NCBI GenBank assembly: GCA_028274465.1
Contig: CM051457.1
Coordinates: 66,624,496 to 66,688,495, forward strand
Source: Plantago ovata
Lineage: Eukaryota; Streptophyta; Magnoliopsida; Lamiales; Plantaginaceae
Direction of reading: 5' to 3'
DNA: 64,000 nucleotides
In this document: piece by piece, positions 1 through 10,625 of the stretch
How positions within the stretch are numbered: the stretch's first letter is position 1
Layout of the letters: every line of letters begins with the position of its first letter
The notes under the pieces: generated by a model
Told to the model about the DNA's origin: nothing
What the model saw: only the letters and a program-made list of their open reading frames with translations
Databases searched by the model: none
Made by a program: the position numbers and the translations under genes

Positions 1-772
1 TTTGCTGCTGCCGCCGCCGACTTATTCCAATACGCATCCCACAAATCGTAATGCTCGGGGATGATGTAGTTAGCCCAAGCATGGGACTCGCTCTCGACAC
101 ACAAATATTTGGCGCGGTAAACCCTTTGCTTGTAGATTTCGCACGCGTCATAGTTGAAGACCCTCCACAAAACTTCTGCAGCCATACTGGGGACCCAATT
201 GTACGCCTGCAAGAGTTTAGTTACTTCAGATAAGCCATACAAACTAACATAGTACTCAAGCTAGTGGGCGCCGCCTACCCATTTTGAATGCGGACGTACT
301 GTCAAGAAAATAGTAGTGGGCGCCGCCTACCCATTTTGAATGCGAACGTACTGTCAAGAAAAAAATTGTGGGCGCAGCCTACCCATTTGGAATGCGGACG
401 TAATAAAAAAAAACTAGAACGGTTGTAAGAAAAGTACCTTCAGCTCCTCGAAATAGCCCCGCTTCGCAGCCAAGGGAAGCGTACTCCACTTCTGGCCGCC
501 ACTCGGACGTCCAGGAGCCGGCGACGGATGGCTGCGCATTATCGTGTGTAGCCTGTGCATAGCAGACGCCGGAACGAACCTGTCATACACAGTTTCAAAT
601 GTTAGCTATTAAATACAACTATATATATAAGCACACGAGAACTATACCAATAAAAAATAACATACTTTCTGCCAAAGTAGTGCAAAACCTCGAGGTCATT
701 GTGCATCTGGCCCGGAAACCAAGGGGGGAGTGACACGTCGTCCTGGGGTGGTTGTGCTCCACCATTGTTCAT
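1..772 (-). CDS. CACTA-associated plant transposase-like protein, N-terminal exons (partial)
   Basis: Three minus-strand exons join in frame with clean GT-AG borders: 772-666 (ATG at 772), 579-438 and 206 to beyond position 1. The first exon is proline-rich and ends with LEVLHYFGRK. The second ends in a basic stretch, and the third contains a tryptophan/tyrosine-rich segment (AYNWVPSMAAEVLWRVF, later DLWDAYWNKSAAAAA). This layout matches the plant 'ptta/En/Spm' protein family encoded beside CACTA termini, and the gene in the complete CACTA at 31.9-33.8 kb has the same logic. The intron between exons 2 and 3 carries the 52-bp repeat at 264-402. Function is inferred from family only: a DNA-binding accessory protein of the transposon. 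The C-terminal part is outside the window. Confidence 0.6.
264..402. repeat. 52-bp tandem repeat, about 2.7 copies
   Basis: Copies start at 264, 316 and 368 with GTGGGCGCCGCCTACCCATT, the third diverged. The repeat lies in the second intron of the CACTA gene. Confidence 0.85.
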
Positions 773-1170
773 TGTGCCCGCATGAAAATTAGGTAGAAAA
801 TATAAGTTGAAAACAATAATAATTAGTAACAAATAAAGAAAGGCTAAATTATCAATTAACTTATCAAATAGAGTCTATATACAACTTCTGAAGACCAGTT
901 TACATGATTACCGAAGTACAAGCACATTGTCCCTCTGACACACCGGCACTAGCTAGTGATGGAAGTGATGGTGTTTCAGAGGGCCAATGTGTTTATATTT
1001 TTTATGCATGTAAACCACATGACCACACCTATGTTTAATTGTAAGTTAAGTGTAGGCGGGGTCTGGGAACGAGGGGAAGTTCGAACAGGCCTTATTACTG
1101 TTATATTGTCAAGTTGTTTATTGGAAATATAATTAAATTGAAGAAAGTCTTTATCCATATATGAAAGTCC

Positions 1171-1545
1171 TATTGTGTGTTCAGTACGTACATACAGTGC
1201 GATTAAATGAAATGTGGGTGAGACTTATCAATGGGTGAAAACCAATAAAACGCTTACTGATCGACATAAACGTATACTATTAGTTTTCACCCAAGGAAAG
1301 CCTGACCCAACACATCGAAACTAATATACGTATAACATCATCACACTAAAATACAAACTCTTATTGTGTGTTCAGACAAATACAACCAGTTCGATTAAAT
1401 GTCGGGGAGACTTTTTTATGGGAACTAACCAATGTAACGCTTAATGATCGACAATAAACATATACTATTAGTTAGTACCCAAAAAAAGTCTTACCAATTG
1501 GTCGAAACCAATTATATTCATATAATCATCACACTTTAGAAACAA
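1171..1545. repeat. 191-bp duplication, two diverged copies
   Basis: The phrase TATTGTGTGTTCAG recurs at 1171 and 1362, and both copies continue with related sequence (a GATTAAATG block, GATCGACA, ACTATTAGTT, CATCACAC). Each copy contains an inverted pair, ACTATTAGTT(TTCACCC) against (GGGTGAAA)ACCAAT, so it may fold. It is noncoding, upstream of the CACTA gene. Confidence 0.7.
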
Positions 1546-1836
1546 AATCGTAAATCGCATGTACCTATGAAACCAAAAAGTACCATGATTCCATTCACTT
1601 TACCCGTCGCCTCCTTCATCTGCGCCTTCTTCCGCCGAGTCTGTCTCTTCTTTCCTCTTCTGGTTCTGTGTCTGAACTACTAGCTTTGAAAGTTGATTCT
1701 TATTTCTCAATTGCTCCGCGTTCTGTCAGTTCGTTAAGTAGACTCACTCTACCGAGGGGCGGCTGGAACTATATTTTATTTTGTCAAAATGGACCTACCT
1801 ATCATCCTAAGATTCCATAAACCAGTAATGAGTCCC

Positions 1837-1908
1837 TATTCCTTACGGGAATCGAACCCGTGTCTTCGACATGAAAAGCCGACGTCGTCACCACTCGACT
1901 AAAGGAAC
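1837..1908 (-). tRNA. trnE-like: tRNA-Glu(UUC)-like copy, mitochondrial type, probably inactive
   Basis: On the minus strand 72 bases fold as a cloverleaf. The acceptor stem is GTTCCTT/AAGGAAT, the anticodon loop TTTTCAT gives anticodon TTC, and the T arm is ACGGG-TTCGATT-CCCGT. The anticodon and T arms match what I recall of plant mitochondrial trnE, while the acceptor, D-arm and upper anticodon stem carry substitutions. It is therefore most likely a piece of mitochondrial DNA transferred to the nucleus and carried inside the CACTA element. Plus-strand bases 1966-1983 form another T-arm-like hairpin (AGTAGG-TTCGAGT-CCTACT), so the organellar insert may extend from about 1800 to 2110. A working nuclear tRNA is unlikely. 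Confidence 0.65.
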
Positions 1909-2149
1909 TTTGGAAAGGCTCAGATACATCAACGAGAATCGAAGACCTAGAAAAGAGGAAAGTAGGTTCGAGTCCTACTGGATGCATCAAACAAGAATGT
2001 ACATGTAAAAGTGGTCGTCCATTCTCTCTAGCAGTTGTGCTAGTCTTTCTATTGACCGAATCAGAGGTGACGGTGATGCAACGGCCTGGACTCAAGGTCT
2101 CGATCTTGGTACCAAAAGCAAGTCTCAGCAGATAATAAGTTGTGAAGAG

Positions 2150-3110
2150 ACCAGGAACAATTTTGAATTAACAGAAATTAACTAAAAATAAACTAAAATT
2201 AACAAAAATAAAATATGACTTTAAAAATACTTTAAATGTTTATTATACATATATTTGGTGTTCAGTCGGAACTCAAATTACATATTTTGTGAATGTCACT
2301 TTTCCATGGATCCGAGCTTTTATTACGATGACTTTAGCTTTGTCATCATATAATAAATGCTCGAAACCACTGAAAAGTGGAGCTATCACCTACGATGTTT
2401 ATAATTTGAATTTGTCATCATAACACTTATTCGTTCATTAATTCAGAAATCTAAATAAATAATAGTTAAATTGACTAAATAATAAACAGAATTAAATAAA
2501 TAATTAATATTCTAATTAACATATAATTAACAGAATTAATTAAATTAACTAAATAACATAATTAACTTTGAATTCATAGATTAATTTATATTCGATTAAG
2601 TCATATATAGTTCTCATAATTAACAGAATATCCATAAATTAATTTATCTAAACGGGAACTTAAATAAAAGTTATAAAAAAATTAATTTAAATTAACATAA
2701 ATTAACTAAAATTTAGTTCCAGATTGTAAAGTAATTAAACTAAATTATGATAAATATATCAAAATTAATTGAATTTTCAGAATCACAAAGTCCCAAAATT
2801 AATTTAAATTAATCTAATTTAATTTAGAATTAACAAGCTTATGCAAAACTAAACAGAATATCCAAAAATTAATTTTGCTAAACTGAAAATTATGAAAAAT
2901 TAATAAGAAAGCTTAATTTAACTACATTATGCAAATTTAATCAGATTAAACCAAATTAAAAAAACAAAAAAATTACAGAGAATTGAAATAGAGGAGATGA
3001 GAATCATAATTACATAGAATGATAGAAGAGGAGAACAATTTACAACTATTACAATCATAATTAAACAAAAAAACATTAAAACCCCTAAAAGTTAGGGTTA
3101 GGGTTCTAAC
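2150..3110. other. AT-rich noncoding interior of the CACTA element
   Basis: Dominated by TTAATTAA/AATTAACT-type words with no credible reading frame on either strand. It ends next to a GC-richer block (3120-3450) whose minus-strand reading is proline/histidine/serine-rich. That block is placed like the comparable block at 30.65-30.94 kb in the other CACTA, so it is probably transcript leader and not a separate gene. Confidence 0.6.
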
Positions 3111-3454
3111 CTTAATTCACAGAGAATCAGAGAAGAGGATGAGAAATAGTAAGGTTGCAATACGCCGGTGGTGATGGTGGTGGTGTCACGGCGGCACGGT
3201 GGCTGCTGTGGCGGCGGAGAAGAGGGGAAGAGAAACTAATCGAATTAGATGAATGAGGGAGAAGAAAATATGCAATAGAATGATGGAAGAGCAAGATTAT
3301 CTTACCTATTTGGTGTTGTGGCGGCGGTGACGGTGTCTCCGGTGGGTGGTGGCGGTGGCAGAGGGAGAGAGGGAGAGGAGAGGATAGGGTTTGAATGACA
3401 ATGAAGTGACGAAGAAGACCGACCGAGTCTATTAAATCGGGCTTAGCCACGGAT

Positions 3455-3732
3455 ATATTTTATCCGTGGCTAACCTTTTATTTTAATTTATTTTTTCTAT
3501 TATTTTTTAAAACAGTCAAATACTATAGACACGGATACTTTAACCGTGGTAAAGTTAGCCACGGATAGATTCTATCCATGTATAAATCAGATGAATTCGG
3601 CCTGGACAGGCACGAACTGAGCGTCCATGCTCAGTTCGTGACTATCTGTGGCTAAAATGCCGATTCGTGGCTAATTTAGCCACGAATAGTCCGTGGCTAC
3701 ATCTGGTAGCTATTTAAGGATTTCTTGTAGTG
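3455..3732 (-). promoter_or_regulatory. CACTA subterminal repeat region with hairpin
   Basis: Repeated TAGCCACGGAT / ATCCGTGGCTA words alternate in orientation toward the terminus. A perfect hairpin lies at 3611-3640 (CACGAACTGAGC, 6-base loop, GCTCAGTTCGTG). A cognate of this hairpin occurs at 30424-30451 in the second CACTA although the surrounding repeats differ. Confidence 0.7.
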
Positions 3733-3861
3733 TAGTCTCCTTATATTTCAACTTCATATGTGGGCGTGTATCCCAACTGCATATTCACAACCTATGTGAC
3801 ACGTATTTGTAGCATGTTGGGTTCCGGAGACATCAAATACAAGAGTAGAGGGTGGTGAATT

Positions 3862-4050
3862 CATTACAAGAAATCCTGACAACGGGTTTACTGATGGATA
3901 TCTATCCATTAGTAAATAGCGAAGGATCAAGATTTTAGTGACGGATAAGGACGACACTCAGTTTGTCTCTGGAATGTCCCAAGGTTGTGAGGTTTACTGA
4001 CGGATACTACATATATAATACGTCAGTAATGCACATAACTTAATGATGGG
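3862..4050 (+). mobile_element. Fragment of a second CACTA terminus
   Basis: CATTACAAGAAAT at 3862 differs by one base from the CACTACAAGAAAT terminus. It is followed by ACTGATGGATATCTATCCATTAG, GTGACGGATAAGGACGACACTCAGTTTGTC-like and ACTGACGGATAC words, the subterminal pattern of this family. Only this end is visible. No gene follows before unrelated sequence begins. Confidence 0.55.
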
Positions 4051-4129
4051 ACGTGATTTTCCCTCGGGTATTAGACTATCTACAGGTTGACAATACAGTC
4101 AACGAGCTATTTTGAGTTACTTGCTTCGT

Positions 4130-4580
4130 CAAGCTAGGTGATTCCCACTCGACTCTCCATCTGTGATTTGGGGGTCCTGTCAATCAAGGAAGAGAAAGGA
4201 ACAGGAAGGGGGGGGGGGTTAGGACCTTTTACCCAGCTTGCCAAGAGGCATCATACCAAGGAGTTTATGGTCTACACATATATACCGTTAGTCCCTTCAC
4301 ATTTAAGTGATGTGGGATACATGGTACTACAATCTACCCCCCTTAAATTCTCGACGTCCTCGTCGAGACTTTGGAGGGTACAAGCTGTCCCGAGACTAAC
4401 CATCCATGCAGGATTCTAGAACTGGCCCCTCCGGGCTCAAGAGGTGGCTCCCACCGTGGATACGGTGTAGCACTTTGCCCCGGATGGCACTTAGTTCCTG
4501 CAATTTCGGATGGTCAAGCCGGTGATGTAAGGCTTTATTTGAAGGTAAACCTTGTGAAGAAGAAGAGGAAAATCCTTTGA
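4130..4580 (-). mobile_element. LTR-retrotransposon-like remnant
   Basis: Read on the minus strand, the stretch contains the phrases CCCACATCACTTAAATGTG, GGTATATATGTGTAGACC and TTGGTATGATGCCTCTTGGC. These resemble a promoter/LTR arrangement common in plant LTR retrotransposons. No paired end or target duplication was found, so the limits are approximate. It is an old, broken fossil. Confidence 0.35.
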
Positions 4581-5430
4581 GTTGCAGAATAGACCTTTTT
4601 TCCTGAGTAGAATGATGGAGAGCAAAAACCTTGGCCTCAATGTATACTGCCTTTCCTTCTTATATGAGCTATTGGTTTGAGGAGTAGATCTCTTTGTTTC
4701 CAGATTGAACCACGTCTCCCCAAATAGTACTGCTTCCCTAGAATCCGAACATGTTACATAGATCGCCTGGTAACACGTCTTGGTGAGCACAACCAGAGAC
4801 GTCCCTTCTGTCGTACGAGGTTTTTCGTAGCAAATAAGCTTTGTAAAACTCAACAGTCTTATCTACTCAAGGCCACGTTCCTTGGATAGTTCTTCGTTAT
4901 CCGGAGATCCTTCCGTGGCGCCTATGTTGATTCCGACTCCCTCTGGTAGACTTTGCTCCTGATAATGACACTTCTTAGCCTCGCTGCTTCCTTCGGATGG
5001 TCTCGATTCGCTTCTCCTCGTCCAAGTGTGTTCCAGATATATTTTAGTAACATCACTTAAACAGAGCAATCATCTTTCTTTAATATTCATTTGACCAATT
5101 GCATGCCACCACGGCAGAAACTTTTTAGGTTCGTGTACAAGTGGAATAGACTTAAAAATGCACAGGTTCTTTGTAAATTTCTGGGAAGGCCCTCACTATA
5201 CCAATGTGTCGATCAGAGAAAAAGAGAATCTTTCTATCATGGAGAACACGGTCTCCGACTCGGATCTTACTTGTATCAAATATAATAACATGTGTTACTA
5301 GTTAATAATATGAATGAGCTGATCACATATTATTTGCATTATTGGTGTACATATGAATGAAATATGTCCAATGATCAATATTCTTAGCATCAACAATGGC
5401 AAATGCAACGGGGTGAAGACCTATTTAAAA
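4580..5430. other. Unassigned intergenic sequence
   Basis: The open frames here are short (the longest about 120 codons on the minus strand, 4491-4853), show no recognisable domain, and lack consistent codon or splice signals. It could be interior sequence of the LTR-like remnant to the left. I see no supported gene. Confidence 0.5.
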
Positions 5431-5440
5431 TAAAATAAGA

Positions 5441-6714
5441 TTATCCGTGGTGCAGAAAATAATGTACTCTGGTGTAGAGATAATAGTTAGTCAATAACAT
5501 ACCATTGTTGCCATCTTTAGCAATGGATGTTAAGAGTTGGCCCTTGAACTGACCTTTTAAGGAAGTGCCATCAACAAATAACATAGGACGACATTTCTTA
5601 AATCCATCATCAAGGCTAGCTTTGAAGGCGATAAAGAACCTGGCAAATCGCTTCGTCCTAGGATCAGAGTGTATATCAAAGGCAGTGCCCGAATTTGTTT
5701 GTTGGGTAGCCACACTATACCAGTTGAGTTCATTGAAAGATTCTGAATATACCCCAAACAATTTATCTTGCCTTGCCTTGCCCGAATTTTATTTTTCTTC
5801 TTGATTGCCTCAATATCTTAGATATGATCTATGGTGCATCCACCGAAGATCGGCCTTAGTCATCTAGTGTTGGCAACTATGATCAAACACCCCTTTTGGT
5901 GCACGGTACCCATTTGCCATGCCATGCCACCGACACGCCATGGACCATCACACACATCTCTCTGAATGCAATAAACACTAATTTCTTCCTGGTTGTTTTT
6001 CGAGAATGCATTCATAAAACCACGGCCAGCAGAATGTTTTACCAACTCTGCTCAAAACTGACTGTAACCCGCAACAAATTGATGACCAACATGAGTTAGC
6101 TTACTCCCCTAGTTATCACTCATCAAGTAGCTATCTTCCTCTTGAGGAGAACAATCAAACCCTGGCAATGATTCATCTTTAACACTATTTGAATCCTCTG
6201 TACCATGAACCTTCTTTTTACTATAACATCCAGCACATGAATTCGACTGTGAACTTGAGCTACTTACATGCTTGTCATTACATCTAGGATTACTAACCTT
6301 AATTGGTTCAGTACGAGGAGGCGGGTGTCCATTTTCCATTGAAACAAGAACAGTTAGCCTACGCGTTTTATACTCGTTGATATGATAAATCAAGCATGTA
6401 TAATCAACCGAACAGTTTAAATCGATATATGGATATGGACAAATATCATACTTAAATGCACAACTACTCAGATAATGAAAAGTACTATAAACAGAACTCA
6501 TAACATCTTCATAATTCGACCCAGCAGTAATTAGAACAGATTTAACCGGTATTTCATCCAATTTGAACATGAGTATACACCTCATAAGAGGCCTGCTCCT
6601 AGGATCAGAATCACCGTTCGTCGTCAACTGCCGATTGTCTGTAGTTACCATTTTTCCAAGTACGAAAAGTAACCTGGAACATAATATAATTTCGTCGTGT
6701 ACGAAAAACGACAA
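5441..6714 (-). pseudogene. MuDR-type MULE transposase relic
   Basis: Minus-strand frames give, in order, an N-terminal region (6714-6109) with a PB1-like beginning and a serine-rich linker. A short cysteine/histidine segment follows (about 6045-5860). Then comes the start of the transposase core (5761-5441), containing NELNWYSVATQQTN and the motif CRPMLFVDGTSLKGQFKGQL, which includes the first catalytic Asp of MULE transposases. The pieces lie in different frames with stops between them, and the rest of the core (second Asp, Glu, SWIM finger) is absent. It is a decayed fragment of an ordinary MuDR-like DNA transposon, distinct from the FAR1-type MULEs further right. Confidence 0.75.
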
Positions 6715-6719
6715 AAATA

Positions 6720-7261
6720 AAATTTGAATTTCATCAGAACGATTTTCATCTCACCTTGAAGATCGCCGGAACAGTGAGCTAGACAGGTTGACGAATTTGA
6801 ATTGAGCTGAGCCAAATACGATTTTTGAATTTGAATTCTGATTCTTAAGAGTGAGCTTAGTTGCTCGCGTGATGTTCACTTTCTCCTTAACAGCATGGCA
6901 TATTGACGTAAATAAGATGTCGTTTTCTTAAATTTTTTGGCGAATTGAACTATCTTGACCGAACTGGGTTGTCTAGTTCGATTTGGGTGTTCCATTGCAC
7001 TTTTCTCAACCTGTGGTTATTGGCATTTGGCAACCATTAATCCTATTAATTTTAAACTTGGGCCCATAGACAGGTGGAGGGGACTGGGAGTGGGCCTTAG
7101 CTGCTGAACCAGTATCTCTTGTGGCCCACAAGTAAAATTAATCAAAGCCAATTTTAATTTGATGTTCGAAAAAAGTGAAAAATCAAAATTAGTAAATTAC
7201 CCTCCCAAATTAGCTGAATTCTCAGCAGGTCCTCCTCTTCGTTGCGATTGATTCATCATCA
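6720..7261 (+). promoter_or_regulatory. Upstream region of the NEMP/PNET2-like gene
   Basis: No coding sequence is evident. The last 60 bases before the ATG at 7262 are pyrimidine-rich (CCTCCTCTTCG), typical of a plant 5' leader. No convincing TATA box is seen, so the promoter is likely of the TATA-less housekeeping type. The transcription start is not determined. Confidence 0.4.
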
Positions 7262-10200
7262 ATGGCTACTACTTCTTCACCTTCTCCAGCAATTATCTTC
7301 CCATGGCTTCTCGTGATCTCCTCTTTCAGTGTTATCTCATTCACCGCCGCTTCAGAATTCTCCTTAGGTAACTTCTTCTCCACTCTTCGCATCACTTCCT
7401 TTTCGAGTTTGTTTTTGTTTTATTTAATTGATACTTGTATATAACTTCTTAAATTTGTTGATGCATTTCATGCGGAAATCGGATTTTGTTTTTGTGTTTT
7501 GATATTTGAGCATTGAAACATGAGTTTTTAGGTTTTAGATATGATTTTGTGTTTACTTTGGTAAAATTATCGACACATTGGAGTTGTATTGAACCCTGAG
7601 ATTTCGTGTTTCGAGAAGAAATTTTTTAGATTGATCAATCCAACTGCTTAAACTGAAGAAATAGTGTTTTTAGATGATAACATCAGCTGTATTTTGCAAT
7701 TCTGAGAATGCACGAATTCACAAATGCCAGCTGTATTTTGCAATTCTGAGAATGCACGAATTCGCAAATGCCAGCTGTATTTTGCAATTCTGAGAATGCA
7801 TGAATTCGCAAATGCCGTGTTCATGGACTTGTATCTGCTTCTTGTAAGATCACTTAGCTTAAGTTACCTCTTTGGTTTTCAGTTGTTTCGGGACCTAGAA
7901 CATTGCAGATCTCGCCAAGTGTGATAGTGGAGAATTCTCCTGGTGTCAAGCCTGGAGTTAAAGTAAAATGTGAGCGAGTTATGGTTCATGGTTTGCCTAG
8001 GATTAACAATCTCGACAAGTTTGCCAATTCCATTAGGGTAAATGTTTCATATGTTCAGCCACGTGGGCGTCTGCCAAAAATCGACGTTTGTTTCCACAGG
8101 TTAGTTTTAAACTTGCGATGGATCATATTGAATGGTGTGGTTTCTTGAAACATCTTCGTTTATCTCATAATCACCTGTTAATTTGTTTTGAAAGTAATTT
8201 CTCTCCCTGTTCTGTGTGCTACTTGGCTTTGGTAAAGACTTGTTCTCGTTAAGGTGCATCTCTTGGTTGGTTTAAAAATATCTTTGAGCTAGTGATATTG
8301 AGAATGAGGACATTATGTATCTCTTTCTTATACTACTTAAGTCCTAGATGTGTGTTGAAGGTAATTGTGTATATTTGTTTCATTATTAGATGTGTTTAAA
8401 TTTTCTAATGGCCATGATTACATCTTAATCGGGCAAATATTTCCATCTAGAGGTAGCTCACAGTTAATGCGTTTAATTCAAATATGCTTGAAATAATATA
8501 CTGAAAGATGCGTAATCATGTGATTCCATTCTGTTGATGTGCATATACTGTGACATTTTTGTGTGTCTGTATAGGAACTTATTTACAGTTATTACTCATT
8601 GTGTGCAGGAATGTTTCTCTTGGGGTAGGCATGTGCCCTCAAGCTCAATGGGAAAGGCTTACTAAGGGTGTGTGGGTTAAATCAATGTCTCCATTTGATC
8701 ACAAGATCTTAGACATTAGAATTGGTGCTTCTTTTTCGGAGAGTCTTGAGGTGTCCCTTTATGAAGGTTCGCTTGTCTAGAATCTGGATCAATTGTTTTT
8801 CATTTTCCCTAATAATAGCTGCTCCCATAGTTCATTCATCTTCCAAGATGGAGAGATTCTCGGCCGTATCATTCAGAAATAAATTATCTTTGCGCTGTGA
8901 ATTTGCAGAGCACTTTATGTATCGTGTATGCTTCTTGGTCTTCGGGATAGCCTTGTTGACACTGGCTTCCTGGATCAGCCAATCTCTAGTTTTCTACTAC
9001 AGTGGAGCCATGGCAATAGGTGTTCTTCTTGTGATACTGATGATTCTTTTCCAGGCAGGTCCTTTTTTAATCATTGTTACAATCTCAATACTTTATACTC
9101 GCTCCATCCAATTGCAAATGTATCATGTTGCCATTTCGGCATCCTGGTAGAAAGCTACCATTCCAAAACACACACACACAAATTATAACTTTCACCAAAC
9201 CCCACTTACATTCTTTAGTAGAGCAATCTGCACCCCCCCCCCCCTCTTCTCTGTCCCCACTTACAATATAGTCCCATATTCTATTAGTTTCTTTCTAGCA
9301 GCCAATAGTGTCTGTGGTACCTTAGTCTCTGGACAGAGGGAGTATCTCAATATTACTAGCCACATATATGCATATCGTATTTCTACTATTCCTTGTTTAT
9401 TTCCTCTTTACTTTGTCATCCTTCATGAGCTTTGTGTGTTCGCTGTCAGGGTATGAAGCTTCTTCCTACTGGCCATAAAAGCTCCCTTGCTATACTTGTA
9501 TACTCATGCACGGTATGTAGCTTCTAGTATTAGTGCATCCTGTTCATTTTTCTATATATTTGATTGTCAGGCGTACTAACTCACATGGTGATCATTATCA
9601 GGTCGGCTTGGGATCTTTTCTGCTTAGTTATGTCCCAAGCTTGCTGCATTCACTGCTTACAGAACTAGGACTTTCAGAAGAAATTTACAATACTGTATGT
9701 AAGTTTCTCATATCCACATTCATGCTGTTGTTGATCTCTATTTTGTATCTACTTGTTTTACAGAAATAATTTCACTTGGTGAATTTAATTAATGATGCAG
9801 TCAGGGCCTCAGGTGTGAACACAGCAATGTAGTTAGGGGAGCACAATTTTTTTCAAAAGAGAATTATACTTTAGATTTTAGAAACAAAGATTTGGTTGTA
9901 AATTTAACTTGAAAGATAACAATAATTCTATTAATAAAAACTGTAACGTCAAAGGTTTTTTATCTTCCGTTAAATAAAAGATATAGTTTTATCAATATAC
10001 AATAGGATGATCATATATATACTTCAAAATGTGTAAAATAGATTAAAATCTCTCACACACATAAAATATGAACTTAACTAATCAGTGCAGTCTAGGCAAA
10101 TGAATACGTATAAAAGTATAATGAACAAAAAAAAAGTTCAAACCAAAAAGGAAAAAAAATTGAAATCTTTAAAGAAATGAAAAAACATACATATTATAGT

Positions 10201-10593
10201 ATATGAATAAAAATGTGCTCCACAAACCCAAAAAGAAAAAGGGAAAAAAACGGTGCTAAACCAGTTGGCCTACACGCCCTGTACCGAATTATTGTACAAG
10301 AAGATATATATATATATATCTCGTTCATCTTTATACTCGACAAAGGGTAAAATAGTAATTTCATCTTAAAACCGAGGGGAGCGCTTGCTGCCCCTTGCTA
10401 CACTGTAGGTTCACCCATGGATACAGTTCGAAGAAATTATATTTAGTATGGGAATTAAAGTCTTAGTAAGATACTAGCTCATTTGACATGTGGTCGATAC
10501 TAGTTCAAATGTTTTTTTTTCTTCAAGGAAAATTTTCTTTAATTCTAACAACCACTGAAGTTGCCCTTTTAACTTTTGTTTGTTTGTTTGTTT

Positions 10594-10625
<32 letters not shown>

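Larger units (their letters stand above)
1..3732 (-). mobile_element. CACTA (En/Spm-type) element, left part outside window
   Basis: The right terminus at 3721-3732 reads, on the minus strand, CACTACAAGAAA, the same terminal motif as the complete CACTA at 30328-34295. The next 300 bases inward hold many copies of a TAGCCACGGAT-like subterminal repeat in both orientations, as expected for TNPA-type binding sites in this superfamily. The element's gene runs on the minus strand and leaves the window at position 1. Its interior contains an organelle-like tRNA insert (1837-1908), two sets of tandem repeats and an AT-rich stretch. The base next to the terminus is TAG, a candidate half of a 3-bp target duplication, but the other end is not visible. 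Family assignment is firm; extent is partial. Confidence 0.85.

Noticed and set aside
1837-1908. Functional nuclear tRNA-Glu gene
   Set aside because: The sequence is of mitochondrial type with stem changes and lies in a transposon beside another tRNA-like scrap; no terminal T run was found as a Pol III stop.
9173-9250. CA and C runs as a regulatory element of the host gene
   Set aside because: Simple sequence inside the degenerate Stowaway MITE, with no further signal.
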